64,000 bases of DNA from Silurus meridionalis (lineage: Eukaryota > Chordata > Actinopteri > Siluriformes > Siluridae): assembly GCF_014805685.1 (NCBI RefSeq), contig NC_060901.1:19408905-19472904 (forward strand). Direction: 5' to 3'. Below, one piece after another: positions 1 to 9,041 of this stretch. The position numbers were made by a program, and so were the translations under genes. Position 1 is the stretch's first letter. Every line of letters starts with the position of its first letter. The notes under the pieces were generated by a model, which searched no databases, was not told the DNA's origin, and worked only from the letters and a program-made list of their open reading frames with translations.

Positions 1-141
1 CTAAAGAAAGCGAGAGAGAAAGAGAGAGAGACCAGTTTCAATCATTACACTAATAATTTAACAAATTCCTAAATTTCAGATGAGCAGGATTTCAGCTGAG
101 CGAGCGAGAACGCTCACACACCCCAACACACACACACACAC
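1..141. repeat. Simple-sequence DNA in NUFIP2-like intron: GA-rich tract and (CA)n
   Basis: Positions 10-31 are a GA-rich tract and 123-141 an (AC)n run. The (AC)n run lies directly against the splice donor of the NUFIP2-like exon on the minus strand, so the intron begins with GTGTGTGTG. The next coding exon of that gene lies left of the window. Confidence 0.7.
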
Positions 142-882
142 CTTGCGTATGATACTGCACGGCTTCCATTAGATGGCGACAGGTGAGCAGAAGCTGTGCA
201 GAATCATCAGGCTCCCTCGAGCACTGGCTCGAAAAAGCCGCAGGGTTTTCAGGAACCGTTTCTCCAGCAGCGTGATAAACAGCCACGGCTGGACTCTGCT
301 CTGTAAGCTCTTTGTCGTCCGGAGCGGAGTTCTCCATGGCGGGACCGTCGGTGATGAAGCTGAGTCCCCACTTATTCTGCAGGAGTGCCCCGATGCCAGG
401 CGGCTCCTCGGCCACGCCCCCAATGTGTCCACCTGCCTTCACCTTGGAGGCATAACTGACGGCCGGCTGCAGCTTTGCGGGGCTGTCCTTCACCGGGAAA
501 GAGGGAGGAGGTTTGTGAGACGACAACGCTTCTCCCATCCACCTCTCCTTCTGTGCCTGAGACGATTTGTGGAGTTTCTGACCGGCCCCTTCGCGCCGAG
601 GGCCCCGGCCCCTGTTCTGAGACCTGTGCTCCCGATTCAGAGATTGTGTGTGAGCAGTTCCAAGTGAAGATCCTTCATGATGAGGGCTGTTTGACTTCGG
701 ACGAGGGGGAAGCGTGTCAACTCTGGCGGCGCAGCCACCTCCGCCACCACCACCGCAGCCGCCAGAGCCGGGGGAGAGACGCCGGTTCCGGATGTGGGGC
801 TCGGCTTGGGGCGGAGAGACGAGGACGACGGGGTCGCAAAGCGTCTCGGACTCGCACACGGCATTGTTCGACTCCCAGGTAC
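142..882 (-). CDS. NUFIP2-family protein, one internal exon (partial gene)
   Basis: This is a single open exon of about 247 codons. It is bounded by an acceptor (TTGTTTGTTAG, exon from 882) and a donor (CAAG/GTGTGT at 142/141). Three blocks match the vertebrate NUFIP2 family (FMRP-interacting RNA-binding protein, cytoplasmic and stress-granule associated) in the right order. The first is a HKPPPSFPV block followed by VSYASKVK, the second is LLQNKWGLSFI, and the third is EAVQYHTQ, which is cut by the donor where NUFIP2 continues into its last segment. A glycine run (GGCGGGGGGG) and an RG-rich stretch precede them. No ATG begins this frame, so upstream coding sequence must exist, but I could not place the first exon. 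The C-terminal exon is beyond the left edge. It is shorter than mammalian NUFIP2, so it may be a diverged paralogue. The family call is from remembered motifs. Confidence 0.65.
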
Positions 883-1620
883 CTAACAAACAAAGATTTG
901 TTTAGTTTGTTTGCTTTAGAGCATTGCGTCCCGTTTCAGCGGTGTAGGACAAACAAACATAAAAACACACACTCGTGACTCAACTGTCTTTATTTCCTGA
1001 CGTGTGTGAAGAAATAGTCAGTTACTGCCCACGGGTGTGCAATCAGCAGCAAAATAGTTTCAACACGTTACATCTGTATTAACCAATGACAAAACACTGC
1101 TTCAGGTCTTTCCTGAGTGTTAATCAGTTAGCATGTGACAGGCTGCCCATATAAGGCCAGGCTATAAATGAACAGGAAGTGAAGTTCCAGCATGATGTAT
1201 GGTGGTGTTATTGATATCACTGGTAGAGAAAGTGAGCCACAGTCTCCTGGTAAATAGTGTATGTGTATTGTGTGCTCTATGGATGCACAATTATGATAAA
1301 ACCCAGTACTCCATATCTATACGATGGGAAGGTGTGGGGGGGTTTCCTGTTTGTTTTGAACTGGTACCAGTGCTGGTACAAGGATTTTTTTTTACAAATT
1401 CTTTTTGATTCCTTTAAAACCTCAAAACACGACGTGTTATTGAACGCAGCATTGACCTGCATTCAATCATTACACCGAATTAAAAGTATAAAATTAAATT
1501 GTAAGCGACCTTTTGAAAACTATTCAATTGAAGTAGAGTTGCGTTTGAAACCCAACTTTTCGTTATGCATCAAAAAACTAATCATTTAATTAAATATAAA
1601 CCTGTGTTTTTTTTTTGTTG
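883..1620. other. Non-coding DNA, presumed NUFIP2-like intron
   Basis: AT-rich sequence with no domain-bearing frame. The short open frames at 1199-1589 have no similarity I recognise and end in runs of Lys, Asn and Ile codons. No repeat element was identified. Confidence 0.5.
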
Positions 1621-2330
1621 CAATAGGGCGCGCTGAAGTTCTGCGCATGCGCGCGGCTTCACCTAGAAATTTCCTAGCGGCGTTAAACGGCGGACAGAAA
1701 CAGCCGAAAATTCGCCGAAAATATTCCGAGTTTCTTCACAAAATCTCACATAAAAATACGATTCCCGGGTCCTGAATGTGCTGCGGCGGTAAATACGTGT
1801 TATTAGTGATTAATATTTACACTGGCTAACTAGCTAGCTAGCATAGTCAGCAAAGTTCGGGTAACAGTAGATTAGCCATCATGGCGGAGACACACATCAA
1901 TATACATATACTGGAAATAACCGGATAACTGACTGTATAAGTGTGTAAATATATACAGATATATTTATATACACGGTTTGTGTTACTCCCGCGGTTTTAT
2001 AAGAAAGTTTTGTAAGAATCGTTTCGCTGTTGACTCGAAAACTTTCTACCACTCGTGTTTTTTTTTTTTTGGTATTGAACTCACCACAAACTTCTCGAGT
2101 GAATAATAACGTGAAAATCTCACCTGTTTTAATGTGCATGTCTCCGGTCGATGAGAAGTGTGTGTGAGATATCTGAGAGAAAGAGCGGTGTGTGTGTGTG
2201 TGTGTGTTGGCGTGGAGGAACTCCGGCTCTGACCGGGTGGAAGCACTTCACAGTCACTTCCGCATTTGGAGGCGCGAAGAGGGGCGGGAAATGCAGCGTT
2301 CACATGTCGCGCGAGTCTCCATGTGTACAT
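1621..2330. promoter_or_regulatory. CpG-rich, probably bidirectional promoter between NUFIP2-like gene (-) and zinc-finger gene (+)
   Basis: CpGs are concentrated here compared with the flanks. Clear housekeeping-type motifs are visible. They are a perfect palindromic NRF1 site TGCGCATGCGCG at 1642-1653, a YY1-type ATGGCGG at 1881-1887, an ETS-type site (CACTTCCGC, minus strand) at 2255-2263 and a GC box GGGGCGGG at 2281-2288. The region lies between the minus-strand NUFIP2-like exon and the plus-strand zinc-finger gene, so it could drive both. No TATA box is evident. Transcription start sites cannot be fixed from sequence alone. Confidence 0.5.
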
Positions 2331-2390
2331 GAGTTCACTGTAGCTGTGTCAAAAAGTTGCTCCACATGGTGCAGAAACATTACAATAATC

Positions 2391-2393
<3 letters not shown>

Positions 2394-2457
<64 letters not shown>
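2394..2457. repeat. (TA)n microsatellite
   Basis: About 32 uninterrupted TA units. Confidence 0.95.
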
Positions 2458-2461
<4 letters not shown>

Positions 2462-2728
2462 TAGTGATAAATATGTTACTAGTCAGGGGTAAAAACAACA
2501 AGGCAAACAACAACAACCCAGAATGGCTGTGAAATTGTCTTTTATTACAGACAGACACTGAGACTCCTCAGTGATCTTTCTTCTCTCCTGATTTCTAAAA
2601 ACATGAAGATTGATTTGGGCAGTAATTTACATGAATTGGTCGTTTTACCATTAGTGAACAGCTGATGAGCGATGATGATGAACCGATACTGAATAAACAT
2701 CTGGAGTCTAAAGGAGCATGGATTTCAT

Positions 2729-2800
2729 TTTGAGTCTGGTTCCTCTTAAAACCCCACCTCATGACACCTCAGGAAGTTTTTCCCGTTCTTGAGATAGAGA
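2729..2800 (-). repeat. Dispersed fish repeat R, fragment (reverse)
   Basis: GAGTCTGGTTCCTCTTAAAA followed by a CTCAGGAAGTTTTTCCCGTT-like end. The same block occurs in forward orientation at 43425-43690 and in part at 16980-17040 (GAAAAACTCCTTG core). Confidence 0.5.
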
Positions 2801-3072
2801 CAAATGTATGAATTTTAAATGTATATTAATTGATGTGGGATAATCTTCATTAATAAATTTGGTCTGCAAAATAAAAAAGGGAATAAAATCCGAGTGATTG
2901 ATGATCCATGGTGTGTGTTTGTGTTCATGCAGCAGGGGGCAGTAGTGTTCTTAATACTGGCGGTTCACAATGATCTTGCAGACGAACCGTATTCTTCTCG
3001 TGAACCTCGTATCCAACCTCTGCTTTGGGTGCATAGGATTGACAGTGTGCATCTCGACCAGTTTGGGGCGCA

Positions 3073-3211
3073 ATGCTGCGGTCTTGCTCGGATCTGGTCC
3101 AACAGCAGTGCTGGGTGAAAGAGGAGTGTGGAGATGATGATGTCTTCACTCAGAGTACAGTTAAAACCGAGGAACATGAAACCAGCATAAACACATCAAA
3201 CCAAGGTGAGT

Positions 3212-3245
<34 letters not shown>

Positions 3246-5190
3246 TAATAATAAAAAATAATAATAATAACAATAATAATAATACTCTATATGCTGATAA
3301 TGTTAATTGAAATAAAAATCCAAGTCCAAATCTTTCACCACTTACACAAACCTTCAGCACCTCTCCTCAACCACGCTGCTGTAGAACGAGATCACCAAGT
3401 GATGCCGAACACACCATGGTACAAAATCTCCTATCAAGCTCCAAACCGCCCCTGGAAGCAACCTTTGGAGTTCTGTACAAGAGATGTGCATCATCATGGT
3501 CTATATCACATTAATTCTGACCTCTGGATCTGAAGAAACATGTTCTATGAAGTTTCTCCTGGAATGCACAGTCACTTAACCCCCTTAAACACCTTTGGGA
3601 TGAATCAGAACCAAAGTTTTGTAAATAAAAATCATATCTCAAATGAGCAGCGACTGTTAAAGCCATGAACGAGAGGTTACAACTCCATATTATTGCCATG
3701 GCTTTGGGATCCAGATTGCCAAAAAGCTCAAATAGGAGTGTTGATCAGGTCTTTGCATACTGTATTTTTTGGCAAGGAGTCATTTGATTTCCTAAACACT
3801 CCAAGATCAATTGACTTTGGGCTTTTGTTCATTTTTGTCCATAAGAATTTCTAAAGGCTGCCAATAATTTAGATATTATAAAAAATAAATAAACAAATAC
3901 CATCAAGGAAGGTCTCAGGATCTTTTTTGAAAGTCGTGAATCATGAGACTGATTCCGAATCACGTGATTCACCTGAATGGATCGTTTGTATACAGCATGA
4001 TACGCTGCATTAATTAACGCTAACGATGTAGTGTTCTAAAGTGTGAATAAGGAATTTCTCATTCTTTATTCCATGCCTGTATTTCAGGTATCACCGTGCA
4101 GCTGAAAGAGGAACATGAAGACCAGAAGGTGTTTGAGAACACGGCAGAGAACGCACAGTGTAATGAAAGAAGCCCGAATCGAGGCTTTCATGCGCTCCTG
4201 GTTTTGACAAGCGACAAAAACAAAGAGAAGACCAAAGACGGTCATTTGCACCACCGCTGCTCTCACTGTGAGAAGACGTTTGCCAAGATGCAGCTTTTAA
4301 AAACCCACCTGAGGGTCCATACCGGAGAGAAGCCTTACAGCTGCTTGCACTGCGGGAGAAGGTTTTCTCACCTGGCCTCTTTAACTGGTCACCAGAGAAC
4401 CCACACGGGAGAGAAGCCGTATCAGTGCTTTCAGTGCGGGAAGAACTTCGCTCTGTCCGGCTCGTTAAAGCTGCACGAGAGAATCCATACCGGAGAAAAA
4501 CCATACCGGTGCCTTCAATGCGGCAAGAGCTTCTCCAGGCATGCCTTTCTAAAAAAGCATCAGCGCATGCATTCCGGAGAGAAGCCTTTCGCTTGCCTCG
4601 AGTGCGGAAAACGGTTTTCCCATCCGAGCTCCCTGAAAGATCACGAAGGCTCCCACACGGGAATCAAGGCCTACAACTGTTCGGAATGCGGCAGGCAGTT
4701 TTCCCACCCGAGTTCTCTAAAAGTGCACGAGAGGATACACAGCGGGGAGAAACCTTACCACTGTACGCAGTGCGGGAAGAACTTTTCCCATCTCGCGTCG
4801 CTGAAAATTCACGTCCGGGTCCACACCGGAGAGAGACCTTACCAGTGCTCCCAGTGCGGGAAGGGTTTCTCTCATGCGGGCTTGCTGAAGGGGCACGAGA
4901 GGATCCACACCGGGGAGAAACCGTACCACTGCACACAGTGCACGAAGAGTTTCACGCAGTCAAGCGCGTTAAAGGTTCACCAGAGGATTCACACCGGAGA
5001 GAAACCGTACCGGTGTCCTGACTGCGCCAAGTGCTTTTCTCATCCAGGGTCTTTAAAGATCCACCAAAGAAAGCATACTGGGGAGAAGCCGTATCAGTGC
5101 GAGCAGTGCGGCAAAAGCTTTTACAGATCCTGGTACTTAAAAGTGCACCAGAGGATACACGCTGAGGAGAAGAAAATGAGTTCCAGCTAA
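3073..5190 (+). CDS. C2H2 zinc-finger protein with 11 fingers, two coding exons
   Basis: Exons are 3073-3205 and 4088-5190, joined by CAAG/GTGAGT and ATTTCAG with a phase-1 split glycine. The total is 1236 nt, or 411 aa. The N-terminal 100 residues are acidic and carry VKEE, VKTEE and LKEEHE, lysine-acidic motifs of the sumoylation type seen in many fish zinc-finger proteins. There is no KRAB or BTB domain. Residues about 100-402 hold 11 tandem classical fingers (CX2C-X12-HX3H) with TGEKPY-type linkers; all zinc ligands are present. The tail after the last finger is nine residues. It is a likely nuclear sequence-specific DNA-binding factor, orthology unknown. The start ATG at 3073 is the first in frame in the exon; a more upstream start by splicing is possible. 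Confidence 0.9.
3209..3285. repeat. (TAA)n microsatellite in intron 1
   Basis: Imperfect (ATA)/(TAA) trinucleotide run beginning just behind the splice donor of the zinc-finger gene. Confidence 0.9.
3400..3800 (+). mobile_element. Decayed Tc1-like transposon fragment in intron 1
   Basis: It contains the conserved Tc1 3'-coding block AACACCTTTGGGATGAATCA at about 3589, followed by AACTCCATATTATTGCCATG at 3680. A degenerate end resembling TGCATACTGTATTTTTTGGC lies near 3755. No open transposase frame remains. Confidence 0.45.
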
Positions 5191-5204
5191 ATTTGTACGT
5201 TTAC

Positions 5205-5395
5205 GGCATTTCTCAGACGCCCTTATCCAGAACGACTCATCTCATTCATACAGCTGAGAAACGATGGGGTTTAGGAAGCTCCTTGCTCAGGAGCCCAAGA
5301 CTACCAGCTTAGTGTGGCTGGGATTTGAACTCACAACCTTCAGAGCCAAAGTCCAATGACTTAAACACTAAGCTTCCAGCTCCACCACAAGAGAC
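5205..5395 (+). repeat. tRNA-derived SINE-like element in zinc-finger 3' region
   Basis: It holds the widespread fish block GACGCCCTTATCCAGAACGA near 5218 and ends with GGGATTTGAACTCACAACCT near 5320, which resembles a B-box. It lies 15 bp after the stop codon of the zinc-finger gene, so it is probably exapted into that 3' UTR. Confidence 0.55.
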
Positions 5396-5594
5396 GTTCG
5401 TTCCTCCGTCCGTCAGTCCGTTCATTTGTTGTGAAAGGGTTCACAAACCTTTAAAATCGTATGGACTTTATGTGAGCAGCTTATACACATTTTAAGTGTT
5501 TTAAAAATTAGTAAAATCTGTCATCAGTACCAAATCTGGAGGTATTCACCCCCCCAACATCATATTCATCATTTTGAAAGAACTATTAGGATTT

Positions 5595-5935
5595 TCACAC
5601 ACGCCCAAATATTAATCCAAACTGTTCCCACAAAGATCAGTGTAGAAATGTTCCTCTTCACATGAACTTGGAGACTCCAACCTGTTCCAGCATGACAATG
5701 TTGGAGTGGAAGATCTCCTGCTATAGAGCTCTAAAAATTGACTGCACCCCAGACATCATCACCTCACCTACACGTTGCTGAATAAGCAAAATCTCCACAA
5801 ATCTAGTGGAACATCTTCCAAGAAGAGTGGAGATCATTATAATAGAACAAACGTGGAATGAGATGTTCAGAAATCACATCATCTGATGCTTAGGTGTCCA
5901 CAAACTTTTGACCACAGATTATAGTGTCCAGGTGT
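5595..5935 (-). mobile_element. Tc1/mariner-type non-autonomous copy (family T1)
   Basis: It carries the T1 internal markers CCTGTTCCAGCATGACAATG, TTGGAGTGGAAGATCTCCTG and CACAAATCTAGTGGAACATC. It ends near 5915-5935 in GTCCACAAACTTTTGACCAC, the T1 terminal repeat. It is damaged and non-coding. Confidence 0.75.
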
Positions 5936-6293
5936 AGGTGTAGATGATGAATTCTTTCTATTACACTTTTAAACGAGTTTTGAAACCAATAAGACGTCGT
6001 CTGGACGCGTGTATTATCGTATCTGGTTGAAGCGAAAGACACACACACTCCAAGTTGTTTTATTTGTAATCCAGAAAAGATTAAAATAATGTTTTGGAGT
6101 CATGATATGTGTACATCTTGTGTATGTGTACTATCTTTGTGTACGTTTCCACATTTGTGAAGCCACAAAATAATGACTTATGAAGCCTTATGTAGGTTTT
6201 TCCGCTCATGTAGATGTTTCTATTTGAATGCATTACGCTGATCTTCTTTTGTTATTTAGGTGCTGACTTTATCCAATCAGTATCTGTGTTTTG

Positions 6294-6294
<1 letters not shown>

Positions 6295-6338
<44 letters not shown>
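6295..6338. repeat. (TG)n microsatellite
   Basis: Roughly 21 TG units. Confidence 0.95.
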
Positions 6339-6340
<2 letters not shown>

Positions 6341-6452
6341 GCATATGACTGCACTGGACTATTGTTGTCTCCGAGTTGAGTGTTTTCTCATACTAACACG
6401 TCATTAAAGTGATGTTTTGATGTATTATTTATAAAAAAAGCACTTTTTAAGA

Positions 6453-6458
6453 AATAAA
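6453..6458 (+). promoter_or_regulatory. Poly(A) signal AATAAA, candidate 3' end of the zinc-finger gene
   Basis: AATAAA in GAAATAAAGTATTTTTGGG, followed by T/G-rich sequence. It is about 1.26 kb after the stop codon at 5190. It is the first convincing canonical signal on this strand. Confidence 0.45.
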
Positions 6459-6459
6459 G

Positions 6460-7010
6460 TATTTTTGGGTTAAAGCAGCAAATATACACTTCTACATGGC
6501 GAGCATTTTTATTGTTATTTATCTGTTAAATGAATCGCTCTCCAGGTGTAATTCTATTGTGTTATTGTGATATTGAAAAAGTGCTGTTTTAACTGCATTA
6601 AACGCACTGGTCTGAAAAGCGTATCTGCGTATTTATGCTTCATTTGAAATATCTGTTAAGACGAGACGCTGGAACGTAAAAGGATTCCGTCTGGAAGTGT
6701 TTTTTGACAGAAGGAACAGAACATCATACCTTAGTTTCATTACACACACTGGGAGTGTTGTTAAAAAGGTTGTCTGGGTTAAAAACCAGATAAGGGACAG
6801 TCAAGATCTTCTACAGTCTTAACAAAGATCTCTAACCTGAAGATCTCTGAGCGAGCCTGAAGCAGACCAGTGATTTATATCATGTATGATGTGGTTTGTG
6901 TGCAGTGTTATAATTTTCTTCTTTTTGCACTTCATGAACATACAATCCTGTTTACTAATTTATCTGGACCCATGACCTGTAACTAACCACGTTCTCTTCT
7001 TTTACACCAT
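6460..7010. other. Intergenic DNA, nothing recognised
   Basis: No gene, no clear repeat and no reading frame of note. Confidence 0.4.
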
Positions 7011-7014
7011 ATGA

Positions 7015-7245
7015 GCAAAAGTGGACCCCTGAGCATCATATGTCAGATCTGGAACCCTGGGTTTCTTGTCATTCTGAAGCAGAACATTCTAAAAACAGAA
7101 TCTGTTCTTCTAACACTAGAACCATGAGAAGTTCAGTCGGTGTTCCAGTTCATTCCAAAGATGTTGGGGTTGAGGAGGTCAGGGTTGTCAGCAGGACACT
7201 CTTCAGTCCAACCTTCACACTAGGAACCATGTCTTTATAAAGCTT
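7015..7245 (+). mobile_element. Tc1/mariner-type relic
   Basis: It starts with a damaged TGGACCCCTGAGCATCATAT end and continues with GTTCCAGTTCATTCCAAAGA, GAGGAGGTCAGGGTTGTCAG and TCCAACCTTCACACTAGGAA. These follow the order of the T1 left half. Confidence 0.6.
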
Positions 7246-7432
7246 GCATATATGTGTGTGTGTCGGTGTGGGGATAAGTGCATCATCATGCTAGAGCTCT
7301 GGATTTCTAGAGCAGGAAATTCTAGAAACATAATCAGTACCTTCAACATTGTGAAACAGTTTGATGAAGAACCTACAGAAGTTCCAAGAGGTCATGCATT
7401 ATAACTCCTTTTTCTTTCTTGTTTTCCTGTAA

Positions 7433-8735
7433 TCACGCTGGGGGTTGCCACAGTGGATCATTTGCCTCTTTCACACCAACTACCTGCATGTCTTCCCTCA
7501 CCACATCCATAAACCTCCTCCTTGGTCTTCCTCTTTTCCTCCTTCCTGGTGGCTCCATCCTCAGCATTCTCCTACCAATATAACTCATGTCCCTCCTCTG
7601 CACATGTCCAAACCATCTCAATCTCGCCTTCTTCACCTTGTCTCCAAAACGTCCTACATGCTCTGTCCCTCTAATAAACTCATTTCTAACCCTGTCCATC
7701 ATCGTCACTCCCAACGAACATCTCAACATCTTCAGCTCTGATACCTCCAGCTCCACCTCCTGTCTTTTACTCAATGCCACTGTCTCTAAACCATACAACA
7801 TCTCAGGTCTCACCACAGTCCTATAAACTTTTCCTTTCACTCTCACAGATACTCTTCTATCACAAATCACTCCTGCTATCACTCTTCTCCACCCACTCCA
7901 CCCTGCCTGCACTCTTTTCTTCACTTCTCTAACACTCTCCATTACTTTGCACTGTTGACCCCAGGTACCTAAACTCCTCCACCTTCTCCACCTCTTCTCC
8001 TGCAACCGCACCCTCCACTGCTCTCCCTCTCATTCACACACATGTACTCTGTCTTACTCCTACTGACTTTCATTCCCTTCTCTCCAGCTTGTACCTCCAC
8101 CTCTCCAGGCTCTTCTCCACCTGCTCCCTACTTTCACCACTAAACACAATATCATCCACAAACATCATAGTCCACGGAGACTTCTGTCTGACCTCGTCCC
8201 TCAACCTGACCATCACCACTGCAAACAGGAAAGGGTTCAGAGGCGATCCTTGATGCCGTCCAACCTTTACCTTGAACCAGTCTGTCGTTTATACTACACA
8301 CTTCACTGCTGTCACACTGTCCTCATACATGTCCTGCACCACCCTCACATACTTCTCTGATACACCTGACTTCCTCATACAATACCACAACTCCTCTCTC
8401 CACCCTGTCGTACGCTTTCTCTAAATCCACAAACACACAATGCAGCTCCTTCTGACCTTCTCTATACTTCTCCATCAACATCCTCAAAGCAAATAATGCA
8501 TCCGTGGTGCTCTTCCTCAGCATGAAACCATACTGCTGCCTACAGATGGTCACCTCTTCTCTCAGCCTGGCTTCCACTACTCTTTTCCCATAACTTCATG
8601 GTGTGACTGATCAACTTAATTCCCCTGTAGTTACTGCAGGTCTGAACATCTCGATTATTCTTAAAGATCAGTACCAGCACACTCCTTCTCCATTCCTCAG
8701 GCATATTCTCACCTTCCAATATTTATTAAAAATCC
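7433..8735 (-). mobile_element. Non-LTR retrotransposon (LINE) 3' half, RT plus C-terminal domain, inactive
   Basis: Reading leftward from 8735, the reverse-transcriptase core is present but broken by frameshifts. Motif A is seen as CVFVDLEKAYDRV at about 8430-8460. The catalytic FVDD box is encoded at 8151-8162. From 8011 to 7433 an open frame of 192 codons gives the usual LINE C-terminal region, with GVICDRR, GKVYRTVVRPEMLYGLE, RNEFIRGTEHVGR, RLRWFGHVQRRD and GRPRRRFMDVV blocks, and ends near the CCACTGTGGCAACCCC-type 3' end of RTE-like fish LINEs. The endonuclease half is missing (5' truncation). Clade assignment (RTE or related) is from remembered features and uncertain. No intact ORF survives, so it is not mobile. 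Confidence 0.85.
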
Positions 8736-8841
8736 ACCACATAGATGTATAATAAATATAATTATTAGTTATTTCTTGACATTTGGAAAAAAGGTTCACA
8801 TTGATTTGTGTGCATTAAAAAATAAGTTTGTGCAACCCATG

Positions 8842-8856
8842 TAGTGTGTGTGTGTT

Positions 8857-8887
<31 letters not shown>

Positions 8888-8888
8888 C
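8842..8888. repeat. (TG)n microsatellite, interrupted
   Basis: TG repeat with TTTG interruptions directly upstream of the promoter of TINF2_N gene A. Confidence 0.9.
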
Positions 8889-8899
8889 AGAGGAGGCAG

Positions 8900-9041
8900 T
8901 CTGGGATGCCGCCATGTTTCCACGCCCATATCAGACTCTTATTTTGAATTGTTCCAACCGGAAGTTTTTTCCTCGTACTGCGATCACGGAGTAAACCTGC
9001 CTGTGAGCTGATGTTGAAACTGCAGTGTAAATCCAGCGCCA
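8900..9041 (+). promoter_or_regulatory. Core promoter / 5' UTR of TINF2_N zinc-finger gene A
   Basis: A YY1-type element GCCGCCATGTTT (minus orientation of AAACATGGCGGC) at 8908-8919 and an ETS/GABPA site ACCGGAAGT at 8957-8965 lie 80-135 bp before the ATG at 9042. Both are typical of TATA-less housekeeping promoters with short 5' UTRs. The inference is from motif and spacing only. Confidence 0.5.

Noticed and set aside
173..978. Plus-strand frames of 164 and 167 codons
   Set aside because: Antisense to the NUFIP2-like exon, whose conserved blocks and splice sites are on the minus strand.
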